64,000 nucleotides of DNA from NCBI RefSeq assembly GCF_010091925.1, contig NZ_WVID01000014.1, forward strand, positions 62,001-126,000, read 5' to 3'. The notes under the pieces are model-generated. The model saw only the letters and a list, made by a program, of their open reading frames with translations, was not told the DNA's origin and searched no databases. This DNA is from Nostoc sp. B(2019). GTDB taxonomy: Bacteria; Cyanobacteriota; Cyanobacteriia; Cyanobacteriales; Nostocaceae. The translations under genes and the position numbers were made by a program. Within the stretch, counting starts at the first letter, position 1, and each line of letters begins with the position of its first letter. Shown here one piece after another: positions 27,135 to 35,749 of this stretch.

Positions 27135-28263
27135 CTATTTTCTCCGTATACAAAGTGTATATTTATTACTAATCTCCATGAATAGGAGACAGGAGTTATT
27201 AACTTAGCTGTTTTAAGGACGTGAGTAGATAGATACAATGTTGCTTATCTGGATTTCGATTTACGCTAAATTCACATTGCAAAAATTGTCCAAAATTCCT
27301 AAATGTTATGAAGATTAAGCAGCGATCGCTTAGAAGCTGAAGATATGGCGATCGCTAGTCTGGAAAAATAGATGCGATATTTCATCACTTTTGTGCTTGC
27401 TAAGATTGGTACAAGATGTCCATTTACGACGGAAATAGCTTTGTTAATGAACACCCCTCTTCCTTGTGGTAGAGGGGTTCAGCTTAGGGGTGGGGTATTT
27501 TTATGATGGGCAATTAGAGCCATTGGAAATAACTTGATTTGCCAGTCACGTGAATCGGAAGTGAAAAATCCCGCACTTCCCAATCCTCAACTCCCTAGAT
27601 GACAGCGATGAAAATCGCTTGCGCCTACATCCTCACACATAAAATTCATCCCAATAAATCAAAATTAGGGGTTGAAGCGCGAATACTTTGGTAAGATTTC
27701 TACAATCTGTTTAAGTACCTCTCAAAGGTCTTAAAGACACTGTTGTAGAAGAGTAGTCTTATCCAGTTAAACTAATTTGTGCTTGCTTTCTCTAGGCAGA
27801 GTCAATGCTAGATGTAGTAATTAGAGGGGGGAAAGGAAAAGTCAATCCTTTTAACCCTTCCCGCTTACCCGGTCTTACCCGGCTTCTGTAAAAAGTCTAT
27901 TGAGTTACATCACTGGCATGATGATTAGAGATTTTGTTCTAATTGAAGGCTAAGTACTCTGCATCCACATGCATCGCGTCAGGCAAAAACAGCTATTGAT
28001 AAGCATTAGGAGTAGGAATTGTTTACCAAATCAAGCGCTATAAGATGGTGGTAGTGTGTGCTGAACGTGAATTATATGCTGAAGGGATAGCTGATGAGTA
28101 ACTCTCATGTTGCTCTGCCAAGCAATATCTGTATCTTGTGGTTGGCGTCAAATTAATTAATTTGAATAAAACTTCCACGTAAACACACACTGATGCAGTT
28201 TCATTTGCTTGAATAGCTATATTGATAGGACATTGATACGACGGAAATTCACAATTCCTGATT
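27135..28263. other. Long intergenic region, no gene recognised
   Basis: 1.1 kb, the longest gap. Contents: two HIP1 sites (27322, 27348), an 8-bp hairpin ACCCCTCT/AGAGGGGT (27453-27478), and a purine-rich stretch with a pyrimidine counterpart (about 27822-27890). No frame shows a ribosome site with family motifs; the 91-codon minus-strand frame at 28038-28313 overlaps the start of the next gene and is not convincing. An sRNA or long 5' leader cannot be excluded. Confidence 0.4.
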
Positions 28264-28509
28264 ATGGCAAGTAAACTCATTGATGTTAGGGAATATACTG
28301 TCAGGGCGCACAAAAGACAGATTCACACTCGTGTTTTCAACTTTGTCTGTAAAGAGTGTAATGAGGCTACAAAGCGCGAAACTTTTGGGCCGCGACCTTT
28401 ATATTGTGAGACGTGTCGCCCTCCCCAAGCGCCTAAAAAATCCCAGCCAACAGCTCACAAGGCTAAACCTAGACCAATGTCTTATAAAAGTGACACCGAT
28501 TTAAATTGA
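28264..28509 (+). CDS. Small zinc-ribbon-like protein
   Basis: 81 aa. Residues about 29-57 hold CKEC ... CETC (two CxxC knuckles about 20 apart), a four-Cys zinc site, preceded by a basic strand ([15 protein letters not shown]) and followed by a Lys/Pro-rich tail. Such ribbons bind nucleic acid or protein partners. The stop is 10 bases before the next start, so it is cotranscribed with the duplicated-domain protein. No strong ribosome site precedes ATG 28264, but the Cys pattern and operon spacing support it. Confidence 0.65.
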   Translation: MASKLIDVREYTVRAHKRQIHTRVFNFVCKECNEATKRETFGPRPLYCETCRPPQAPKKSQPTAHKAKPRPMSYKSDTDLN

Positions 28510-28519
28510 TTAAAGCCTT

Positions 28520-29551
28520 ATGACACCAAAAGGACAATTAGAACCACCTCCAGGTACATTTCTGTCTCCATTGTTGGAATTAAGAGACTACTATGCTCGC
28601 CTCACAGAAGAGTACGAACGCTTATTCGTGCAAGCGCGATCGCAACTCGACCATGTAGAAGCGTTGTTGTCTAACTGGTCTTTTTCAAATGCCAATAACC
28701 AGATATCTAGACTTGCGGCGATTGATGAGACTTCAAAACCTTCCCAAGAAGGCTCGCTACTATTTTTATCACCGCGTGATGATACCTCCCAAATCAACTT
28801 AGTCGAGTCTATACAGTCGGAGTTCAAAGACTCAGACAACTTTGAGATAGAAACCTCCTCTGTTGATACAGAAGAAAGTCAACCGCTAAGCACATCACCA
28901 GCCATAGAGACAGCTTCAGAGAGTAACGATAGCTCAACGAAGGTATCGGAAGTTCCGATGCTACCCCAGTATGAAGCTCTGTCTCGGATGGAAGCCATAA
29001 AACAGCTCTTGCAAGAATATATTGGGACTGTGTGTCATATAGATTTCATCGTGCGATCGCTTTACGGTGAATTAGAGTCCAATCTCTTCAAAGTAGTTAA
29101 AGGTAGAGTCCAATCTTCCCTTACCCAAGGAAGAGAGAGGGATGCCTGGGTAGCTGTTCCCGAAGAACCAGGTTGTTACACTCTGGATTTAAGCTTGATA
29201 ATCCCAAATAATGGCAATGGTTCTGTTAGGAATATCAAACACAAAAAGAAGAAATCTTTTGTACCCCCAAAGACAAAAGTAGTACCAATGCTCAGAGCAT
29301 TTGAGGGTCAATTTTTGATTGATGCCATCACCTCTCTCCTCGAACAAAATCCAGGCAAAGTTTTCAGCGTTGCAGAAGTAATCGCTGGAATTTATGGAAA
29401 ACTAGATTCTGAGGAAATTAGAGAGATCAAAAACAAAGTGCTGAATGAATTATCTAGAGGTCATCGGACAGGTAGATTCTCTAGGGTTCCTGATCAAATC
29501 GGCTTTTACACTTGGGACTTCAATCTAGTATCCAAGGGAGGCTCACGTTGA
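28520..29551 (+). CDS. Hypothetical protein with two copies of a winged-helix-like domain
   Basis: 343 aa. After an N-terminal coiled-coil stretch (LRDYYARLTEEYERLFVQAR) and an acidic Ser-rich linker come two related domains of about 75 aa: one from about 155 (AIKQLLQEYIG ... IVRSLYGEL ... VPEEPGCYTLDLSLI) and one from about 262 (AITSLLEQNPG ... VIAGIYGKL ... VPDQIGFYTWDFNLV). The helix-helix-strand pattern, with a basic middle helix and a wing ending in Tyr-Thr-hydrophobic, looks like a winged-helix DNA-binding fold. The family is not named with certainty. It forms an operon with the zinc-ribbon gene. Confidence 0.65.
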   Translation: MTPKGQLEPPPGTFLSPLLELRDYYARLTEEYERLFVQARSQLDHVEALLSNWSFSNANNQISRLAAIDETSKPSQEGSLLFLSPRDDTSQINLVESIQSEFKDSDNFEIETSSVDTEESQPLSTSPAIETASESNDSSTKVSEVPMLPQYEALSRMEAIKQLLQEYIGTVCHIDFIVRSLYGELESNLFKVVKGRVQSSLTQGRERDAWVAVPEEPGCYTLDLSLIIPNNGNGSVRNIKHKKKKSFVPPKTKVVPMLRAFEGQFLIDAITSLLEQNPGKVFSVAEVIAGIYGKLDSEEIREIKNKVLNELSRGHRTGRFSRVPDQIGFYTWDFNLVSKGGSR

Positions 29552-29887
29552 ACTATTTCTAGAAATGTCTCCTAAAACTTACTCGGATGAGAAGGTGCTT
29601 CTTGTTTTTAGATAAACGCAAATACTGCTGCAATGGCTACTCTAGCTTACGGAAAAGCCTGCGGCAGACAGGATGCAAAAATCACGCCTCTACATCCAAT
29701 TTTGAAAATGGGTTTGGTGAAACCCTAAATTCCATATACAGATACTTCCTATGGGTGGGAAGTATCTTATATGGGATAATCCTCCAACTTCCTAAAAGTG
29801 ATATATTGCAGCATTCATTTTATGAACGCAAGCAGTCAGAGCAAGTTTTTTGGACTTACAAAACTTTAGCGATATTTTTTTGAGTAC
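29552..29887. other. Intergenic region
   Basis: 336 bases between the duplicated-domain gene and the SNase gene. A short frame 29633-29728 (ATLAYGKACGRQDAKITP) has protein-like composition but matches nothing I know. A 98-codon frame at 29587-29883 is low in coding character and not called. No terminator is evident. Confidence 0.35.
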
Positions 29888-30751
29888 ATGGCACTAACTC
29901 TAATCCAAGGCAACTTTATAGTCATCAAAGCTGCACCTGATGGCGATTCCATCCGTTTTTATCCCAACAACCCCAAGCTGTGGGAGAAATTGCCAACACG
30001 AGTCAGACCTAACCGCGCGGGAGGTGTACAGCTACGCTTAGATAGCATTGATACCTTGGAAACACACTTCCAGGCTAGAGGAGGTATAGGTATGCAGCAC
30101 CAACCGCTGGAATTTGCTCGTAGTGCAGCCAGCGAGTTACTGAAATTTTTGGGTTTTAAAAAGATTACCCGTAATGATAACGAAGTAGTCACTGCGGCAG
30201 AACCAGAAGAAGTGCCTGGTTTTATACTTACCCGATTTGCAGACATCTATGGTAGAGCCATAGCTTTTGCCTTCAAAGGCAATTCAGACCAAGAGGATGG
30301 TAGTAGCATCTATTTAGATAAATCGTTACTCAAAAAAAGCGCCAACTATCATCTTTTGGCTAAAGGGTTCGCTTATCCTACCTTTTACTCGAAGTTATAT
30401 CCTGATATCCGCCAGGAACTAGCTAGTGTCACCGCAAAAGTTCGTAAGGAAAATAAAGGTTTATGGGCAGAAGACAAGACTAAAAACGGTTTTGTTTTAG
30501 AAGAATTAGAAACTATTACTGAGAATGTTGTCATTCTACCAAAACTATTTCGTAGGCTCCTCGGTTATCTTGCAATCAATGATGGCAGTGTAGCTCTAGA
30601 CGGATTTTCAAATTACCTTGAGTCACTCAACGATCGCTTGGTGATTCTCCCAGAAGGTCATATTACTGGATTTGACTTCGTGGTTAAAGTCGAGGGTCAG
30701 AATATCAAGTTAACTACTCAACCTGAAGATTTGGTGTTTATGGAAAAATAA
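29888..30751 (+). CDS. Staphylococcal nuclease (SNase/TNase) fold protein
   Basis: 287 aa. The thermonuclease motifs are visible: DGDSIRF (about 19-25), the active-site segment RLDSIDTLE (Arg, Asp, Glu as in nuclease R35/D40/E43), and FADIYGRAIAF with the second catalytic Arg. The helix near VRKENKGLW matches the end of the fold. No signal peptide, so it would act inside the cell. An extra C-terminal part of about 85 aa (NVVILPKLFRRLLGY onward) is not part of the nuclease and is unrecognised. The catalytic set looks intact. Confidence 0.78.
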   Translation: MALTLIQGNFIVIKAAPDGDSIRFYPNNPKLWEKLPTRVRPNRAGGVQLRLDSIDTLETHFQARGGIGMQHQPLEFARSAASELLKFLGFKKITRNDNEVVTAAEPEEVPGFILTRFADIYGRAIAFAFKGNSDQEDGSSIYLDKSLLKKSANYHLLAKGFAYPTFYSKLYPDIRQELASVTAKVRKENKGLWAEDKTKNGFVLEELETITENVVILPKLFRRLLGYLAINDGSVALDGFSNYLESLNDRLVILPEGHITGFDFVVKVEGQNIKLTTQPEDLVFMEK

Positions 30752-31178
30752 CTCACAGGGCTGGTTCATTCCCGTGTGTATACCAAAAACTAATAGTCTG
30801 AGACTATAAAAATTAAGTCTGCCTAGTATGTGTAGCGCTCTATTTTGAAGTAGAAAATTTAGTTGTATCTAATACTTCGATGCGATCGCTGATATCGTCT
30901 CTGGATTTCCTGCTTTTAACTTTGCAGTGCAAGTAAATTTAAATTCAGCTTTGAATTGCTTGATAGCTGCTGTATTTCACGAATTTTTAGAGAACCTAAA
31001 GATGAGCAAACCATAAATTCTATTTAAAGAATTTATGAACTCTAGTGTAAACACTAGCTTTTTTTGATAACTAAAGTATTCTCACTGTAGTGCAAAAAAG
31101 TATTCATATTGATTGAGTACCTACCTACATGAGCTAAATCTCAAGGATTCAGTTCATTCACTTGGAAGCATTACAGCT
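30752..31178. other. Intergenic region
   Basis: 427 AT-rich bases with one HIP1 site near 30881. The upstream in-frame TTG at 31113 of the next gene is discounted. No RNA or strong hairpin was recognised; a weak CACAGGG/CCCGTGTG stem follows the SNase stop. Confidence 0.35.
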
Positions 31179-32435
31179 ATGCCTAAAAAAAATATTTTCC
31201 ACAAAATTACTCAAGCTTTAGCCGCTAGTGCCACCATTTCTCTGGCGATCGCAGTAGAATTACCTAAAGCCAGAGCATTTTCCCTGATTCAGGAAGATTT
31301 ATTTTTTGGACGCAATATTGCTGGAGGTGGAGAGGTATCCGAGAGCGAGTTTCAGACGTTTGTTGACGATGTAATTACCCCTCGTTTCCCCGCTGGGCTA
31401 ACTATTCTTAATAGCAATGGGCAATTCCTGGATAGTACAGGAAGACTCATCAAAGAATCTACCAAAGTTGTTACTCTCTTCCGAGAAAACACTTTACCAA
31501 ACGAAGTTTCTATTAGCGAGATTGTCAAGACTTACCGCAATCAGTTCAACCAAGAAAGTGTTTTGCAAGTAGCAAACAAAGACGAACTTACGGTTAGCTT
31601 CAGTTCAGGTGAGGATTTATTTAATAACAGTTCAGTTCCAAAATTCATTCAAACGGAATTATTTTTTGGGCGTAATATTCCTGGAGGTGGCGAAGTATCT
31701 CAGAGCCAGTTTCAGGCATTTGTTGATAGTGTGATTACCCCTCGTTTTCCAGCCGGATTAACTATTTTTGATGGCAATGGGCAATTCTTGAACAGCACTG
31801 GAACCACTATCGAAGAACCCTCGAAGGTTGTCACCCTACTTTTAGAAGATGGCTTGAGCAATGAAACCGCAGTTAACGAAATTGTAGCGGCGTATCGCCA
31901 ACAATTTAATCAAGAAAGTGTTTTGGTTGCAGCCAATCAAGATGTAAAAGTTAGCTTCGGCTTAGGAGATGACCTAATTGACAACAGCCCAGTTCCAGAA
32001 CTAATCCAAGCAGATTTATTTTTTGGGCGCAACATTCCGGGAGGTGGAGAAGTATCTGAAAACGAGTTTCAAACGTTTGTTGATAGTGTGATTACCCCTC
32101 GTTTCCCAGCCGGCTTAACAATTTTCGATGCCAATGGGCAATTCCTGAACAGCACTGGAACCCTTATTGAAGAACCCTCAAAGGTTATTAGCCTGATCTT
32201 TGAAGATACTCTGGATAACGAAACTTCTATTAATCAAATTATTGGAGCGTACCTTCAACAGTTTAATCAAGAAAGTGTGCTGACAGTTGTTGATGAAGAT
32301 ATCCGTGTGCGTTTTGTAGAGTCTGAACCTGTTCCAGAACCTTCTTCTATTGCTGGAGTGCTTCTATTTAGCACTTCTATAATCGCTTTGAGACTAACAA
32401 AGAAACGTCAGAAGCAACATTCTTCAATTAAGTGA
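31179..32435 (+). CDS. PEP-CTERM protein with three DUF3574 domains
   Basis: 418 aa from ATG 31179, chosen because MPKKNIFHKITQALAASATI begins a signal peptide. Three tandem copies of a DUF3574-type domain follow, each with LFFGRNI-GGGEVS, ITPRFPAGLTI, GQFL-STG, EESPSKV-type and QQFNQESVL blocks, about 100 aa apart. The C-terminus is VPEPSS, a hydrophobic helix and a basic RLTKKRQK tail, the PEP-CTERM sorting signal used by exosortase systems. DUF3574 proteins are normally one domain. Exported, probably surface or matrix-bound; the function is unknown. Confidence 0.85.
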   Translation: MPKKNIFHKITQALAASATISLAIAVELPKARAFSLIQEDLFFGRNIAGGGEVSESEFQTFVDDVITPRFPAGLTILNSNGQFLDSTGRLIKESTKVVTLFRENTLPNEVSISEIVKTYRNQFNQESVLQVANKDELTVSFSSGEDLFNNSSVPKFIQTELFFGRNIPGGGEVSQSQFQAFVDSVITPRFPAGLTIFDGNGQFLNSTGTTIEEPSKVVTLLLEDGLSNETAVNEIVAAYRQQFNQESVLVAANQDVKVSFGLGDDLIDNSPVPELIQADLFFGRNIPGGGEVSENEFQTFVDSVITPRFPAGLTIFDANGQFLNSTGTLIEEPSKVISLIFEDTLDNETSINQIIGAYLQQFNQESVLTVVDEDIRVRFVESEPVPEPSSIAGVLLFSTSIIALRLTKKRQKQHSSIK

Positions 32436-32465
32436 GTAAAAGAATACCAAAAAGTCAATAGTAGT

Positions 32466-32530
32466 AAGTAGCTAGGCATAAATAAATTAAAGTTTGTAGT
32501 AAGGACTTTAGTCCTGATAATCATTGTTGA
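32466..32530 (+). repeat. Left-end copy of the MITE-like repeat
   Basis: AAGTAGCTAGGCATAAATAA continues to AGGACTTTAGTCCTGAT and matches the left arm plus inner part of the element at 14749-15116, without the GC-rich insert and without a right end. Confidence 0.7.
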
Positions 32531-32587
32531 GTTCAGTTACAACCAAGCCTTGAGTATGAGCATTGGGAAAAGATTTTCTATCAAGAT

Positions 32588-32620
32588 GCAAAGACGCAAA
32601 GCAAATCTTTGCGTCTTTGC
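32588..32620. terminator. Perfect hairpin after the M16 gene
   Basis: GCAAAGACGCAAAG and CTTTGCGTCTTTGC pair over 14 bp around a 5-base loop, 10 bases past the stop of the peptidase gene. The same GCAAAGACG family recurs at 35674. Confidence 0.75.
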
Positions 32621-32629
32621 GTAAGGTAA

Positions 32630-35404
32630 TTAGCTGCCCTTGGGTACAGTATCTCCAGGCCCAGCTGTAACAATCACCAGATTCTCCGGTCTAATTAAAT
32701 CCTGGATTGCCTGCTGCACTTGAGGCATAGTGACTGCCTGAATGCGCTTGGGAAACTCTTGGATTTCTGCTCGTGACAGTCCGAAGACAGCATTATCCAA
32801 AATGATACTAGATACATTACTAGGATTAGCTAAATCCACGGGGTAGCTGTTACTAATTGAGCGTTTTGCTGTATTCAATTCTGCCTCAGTCACTCCTTGC
32901 TCACGTAACTGTTTGAGTAAAGCAAGGGTGCTGGCGATCGCTTGAGGGGCATCTCCTGGAGCAGTCTGCATTTGAATTAAGAACGGGCCGGGATTGATTC
33001 CCGCTGCAAATCCACTGTAAATCCCATAGGTCAAACCCTGGCGATCGCGCACCTCCGTACCCAAGCGGCTAGATAAGGTATCGCCACCCAAAATCTGATT
33101 CAGTACTAGTGCTGCATAGAAACGCGGGTCTTTTCGAGAAATGCCGTTATAGCCAATGTAAGTAACGGCCTCTGCCTTACCGGGAATCACTTTGTTTAAA
33201 CGTGTCAAAGTTTGCGGTAATGGTACTGTGGGTACGTTGAGAACAGGTGGCTTACCTGTGGCTTGCCATTTGCCGAACTCCTGATTTAGCAACGCTTTTA
33301 CCTTAACTGGCTCAAAGTCTCCCACTAAAGCGATCGTTGTGGTGTCAGGGCGATAGTGTTCCTGATAGAAGCGGAGCAAATCATCACGAGTAATGCTCTT
33401 TAAACTCTCGACTGTCGGAAAGCTGTAGAACGGATGACTTTCCGGGTAAATAGCCTGCTGGAATACTCTTCGTCCCAGTCCACTGGGGTCATCTAACTGG
33501 ACTTTGAGACTGGTTAATGCTCGCTGACGACTCAGTTCCAACTGGTCAGCTGGTAAAGTAGCATTTTTGACTACATCACCCAGGGTTTGAATCAATATTG
33601 GCAGGTTCGTCGAAAGTCCATGACCACTAATGCTGACTCCTTCGCGGCTAGCACTGAAATCTAGGCCAGCTCCCCGGTCTTCTAAGGTTTTCGCTAAGGT
33701 GAGAGCATTCTTAGTCTGCGTTCCATTCATTAAGTTGTTAGCAGTCAGATTTGCTAATCCGGCTTTTTGATTGCCATCAAATTCACTCCCAGCGTCAATT
33801 TGTCCGCTGAGATTAATGGTGGGAACGCTTTTATCTGGTAATAACAGAACTCGTAAGCCATTTGCTAGAGTGAACTGTTCAGGTAATGATTTTTTATTGG
33901 AATCTGTAGCTGATGTGGCGGGTGGTAGGTATTTCGCCAGTTCTGCTGGGTCTACAGGCTTACCGGGGCTGAAGTTTTCCACAGTCCGACCAGAACCAAC
34001 ATTAGAAGTCCCTGGTTTACCATCTGGTTGGGTTGGCTCAAAAAAGCCGATAGTTTGTTTAGCTGGATTCAGGTAAGTTTTCGCAACTCGTTGTATCTGT
34101 GCAGGGGTTACTTTGGCGATCGCAGCCAAATACTGTTCAATAAAACGATAGTCTCCGGTGATAGTTTGGTTATACCCCAGTTGACTTGCCTGACTGGTGA
34201 TGTCTTGATTACCCAATATAAATGAGGCTTGTAGTTGCGTCTTCGCCCGGTTTAATTCTTCTAAGGTAACTGGCTGTTGTTGCAGTTTTGTCAAAGATTG
34301 CTGGAGTACCTGAGCAATTTTTGCTAACTCTTGACCTGGAGCCGCCGTAGCATTAATCTCATACCAACCGGGTTCAATGAGTTCAGCAGCACCGCCACTA
34401 ACTGAACTGGCGAGTCCAGATTCCACCAAAGCCTGGTAAAGCCTGGAACTACGTCCACCTGTAAGGATGGCATCCATCACATCGATCGCTGGTACATCAG
34501 GGTGCTTGATATCTGGTAGCGGATAAACGGTTTGCAATAGTGCTGCACTTCCGGGTTGCTTCAAAACTATTGGCGCTTTTTGAGTAACAGACGTAGGCGC
34601 AGTCACCGGAGTAGAATTTTTAGCCGCAGCCGTTTTGCCTCGTTTTGGCAACTTCCCGTAAGTTTCTTTAACAACTTTGAGGACAGGTGTTGTGGCAAAA
34701 TCCCCTGTAATCACCAAAGTGGCATTATTTGGACTGTAGTAGGTTTGGTAATAATTCTGTACCTGCTCTAGAGTGAATTTCTCTACATCAGCTTTTGTCC
34801 CCCCCACAGGTAAACCGTAGGCTCTATTGGGGAAAGCACTTCGCATCACTGCTTCACTCAGACGGATATTAGGAAAATTTTGATACCCTTGTAACTCTGA
34901 GATCACCACTCGCTTCTCACTTGTTAGCTGATCAGGGCCAATCAAGGCATTTTCCATACGATCAGCTTCCAAAGTCAGCAGTGCTTCGAGTTTGTCTTTC
35001 TGCACTGTACCAAAGTAGGCTGTTTCGTCATAGCTGGTAAAAGCATTGAATTGACTACCCAACGCACTAAATAGCCGTCCAAACTGCACGGGACGGTCAG
35101 TAGTGCCTTTAAACATTAAATGTTCTAATTGGTGAGAGATGCCATTCATCCCGGCTCCTTCATTACGTGAGCCTACTTTATACCAAACTTGCACACTCAC
35201 CACTGGAGCGGTATGGACTTCCTTAGTTAGCACCGTTAAGCCGTTATCCAACACTGTTTTTTGCACACCTTGGGTGAATGAGGGAGCAGACACGGGTGCG
35301 ACTGCTGTTGGTGTTGCAGCATTGGTGAAAGTGCCCGAAAGCGGCACAACACTTAGGAGAAGACTGAGTAAAAGCCCGATAAGCATATATAAGCGTAGCT
35401 TCAT
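32630..35404 (-). CDS. M16-family zinc metallopeptidase, two-lobe form
   Basis: 924 aa with a signal-anchor or signal peptide at the start. The N-terminal lobe has the inverted zinc motif HxxEH (H91-H95, HQLEH), with the distal Glu region following. The C-terminal lobe (from about 510) is the usual inactive partner (EQFTLANGLRVLLLPD, then FPTVESLKSITRDDLL). Two tandem M16 lobes in one chain is the pitrilysin-like arrangement. It should act in the periplasm on peptides or misfolded proteins. ATG 35404 is preferred; an earlier in-frame ATG adds six residues. Next to prolyl oligopeptidase. Confidence 0.9.
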   Translation of the reverse strand: MKLRLYMLIGLLLSLLLSVVPLSGTFTNAATPTAVAPVSAPSFTQGVQKTVLDNGLTVLTKEVHTAPVVSVQVWYKVGSRNEGAGMNGISHQLEHLMFKGTTDRPVQFGRLFSALGSQFNAFTSYDETAYFGTVQKDKLEALLTLEADRMENALIGPDQLTSEKRVVISELQGYQNFPNIRLSEAVMRSAFPNRAYGLPVGGTKADVEKFTLEQVQNYYQTYYSPNNATLVITGDFATTPVLKVVKETYGKLPKRGKTAAAKNSTPVTAPTSVTQKAPIVLKQPGSAALLQTVYPLPDIKHPDVPAIDVMDAILTGGRSSRLYQALVESGLASSVSGGAAELIEPGWYEINATAAPGQELAKIAQVLQQSLTKLQQQPVTLEELNRAKTQLQASFILGNQDITSQASQLGYNQTITGDYRFIEQYLAAIAKVTPAQIQRVAKTYLNPAKQTIGFFEPTQPDGKPGTSNVGSGRTVENFSPGKPVDPAELAKYLPPATSATDSNKKSLPEQFTLANGLRVLLLPDKSVPTINLSGQIDAGSEFDGNQKAGLANLTANNLMNGTQTKNALTLAKTLEDRGAGLDFSASREGVSISGHGLSTNLPILIQTLGDVVKNATLPADQLELSRQRALTSLKVQLDDPSGLGRRVFQQAIYPESHPFYSFPTVESLKSITRDDLLRFYQEHYRPDTTTIALVGDFEPVKVKALLNQEFGKWQATGKPPVLNVPTVPLPQTLTRLNKVIPGKAEAVTYIGYNGISRKDPRFYAALVLNQILGGDTLSSRLGTEVRDRQGLTYGIYSGFAAGINPGPFLIQMQTAPGDAPQAIASTLALLKQLREQGVTEAELNTAKRSISNSYPVDLANPSNVSSIILDNAVFGLSRAEIQEFPKRIQAVTMPQVQQAIQDLIRPENLVIVTAGPGDTVPKGS

Positions 35405-35749
35405 AAGCAATGCAAAATTCAATTAAAGAACAAATGCAAAGTTGATATTTCCAAAATTCAAAAGCCTCTCATTTTTAATTTGGCATCTGGCTAAGCAAGT
35501 ATTTAGAGCAAAAGCCCAGAAGTAGCTCAGCAAGCTATTGCTACAGGTTTTCCACCTATTAGTTTAATGAGCGATCGCCTTTATAGACTGGTAACTATTT
35601 AATAGTAAATTATGTTTCAAGTTCCCATCAGGCTAGAAAAATTGCAGACATTCTCAATTACTGATAACGAAAATCTCACGCAAAGACGCCAAGCCGCTAA
35701 TAAAAAACTTTGCGCCTCCGCGTCTTTGCGTGAGATAATCATGCTTAGT
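35405..35749. other. Intergenic region with hairpin
   Basis: 345 bases between two minus-strand peptidase genes. It holds the repeat hairpin at 35674-35735 and one HIP1 site (35571). No further feature seen. Confidence 0.4.
35674..35735. terminator. Repeat hairpin after prolyl oligopeptidase
   Basis: TCTCACGCAAAGACG (35674-35688) and CGTCTTTGCGTGAGA (35721-35735) are perfect 15-bp arms. It is placed just past the stop at 35750 on the minus strand and is the same family as 32588-32620. Confidence 0.75.

Noticed and set aside
27628-27638. CATCCTCACAC, close to the conserved core of the Yfr1 small RNA
   Set aside because: The core differs at its start, and I see no flanking two-hairpin structure with a terminator, so it is likely chance.
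28038-28313. 91-codon minus-strand frame
   Set aside because: It overlaps the start of the well supported zinc-ribbon gene on the other strand and has no ribosome site or family motif.
29587-29883. 98-codon plus-strand frame
   Set aside because: Composition is not protein-like throughout, no ribosome site, and no recognisable domain.
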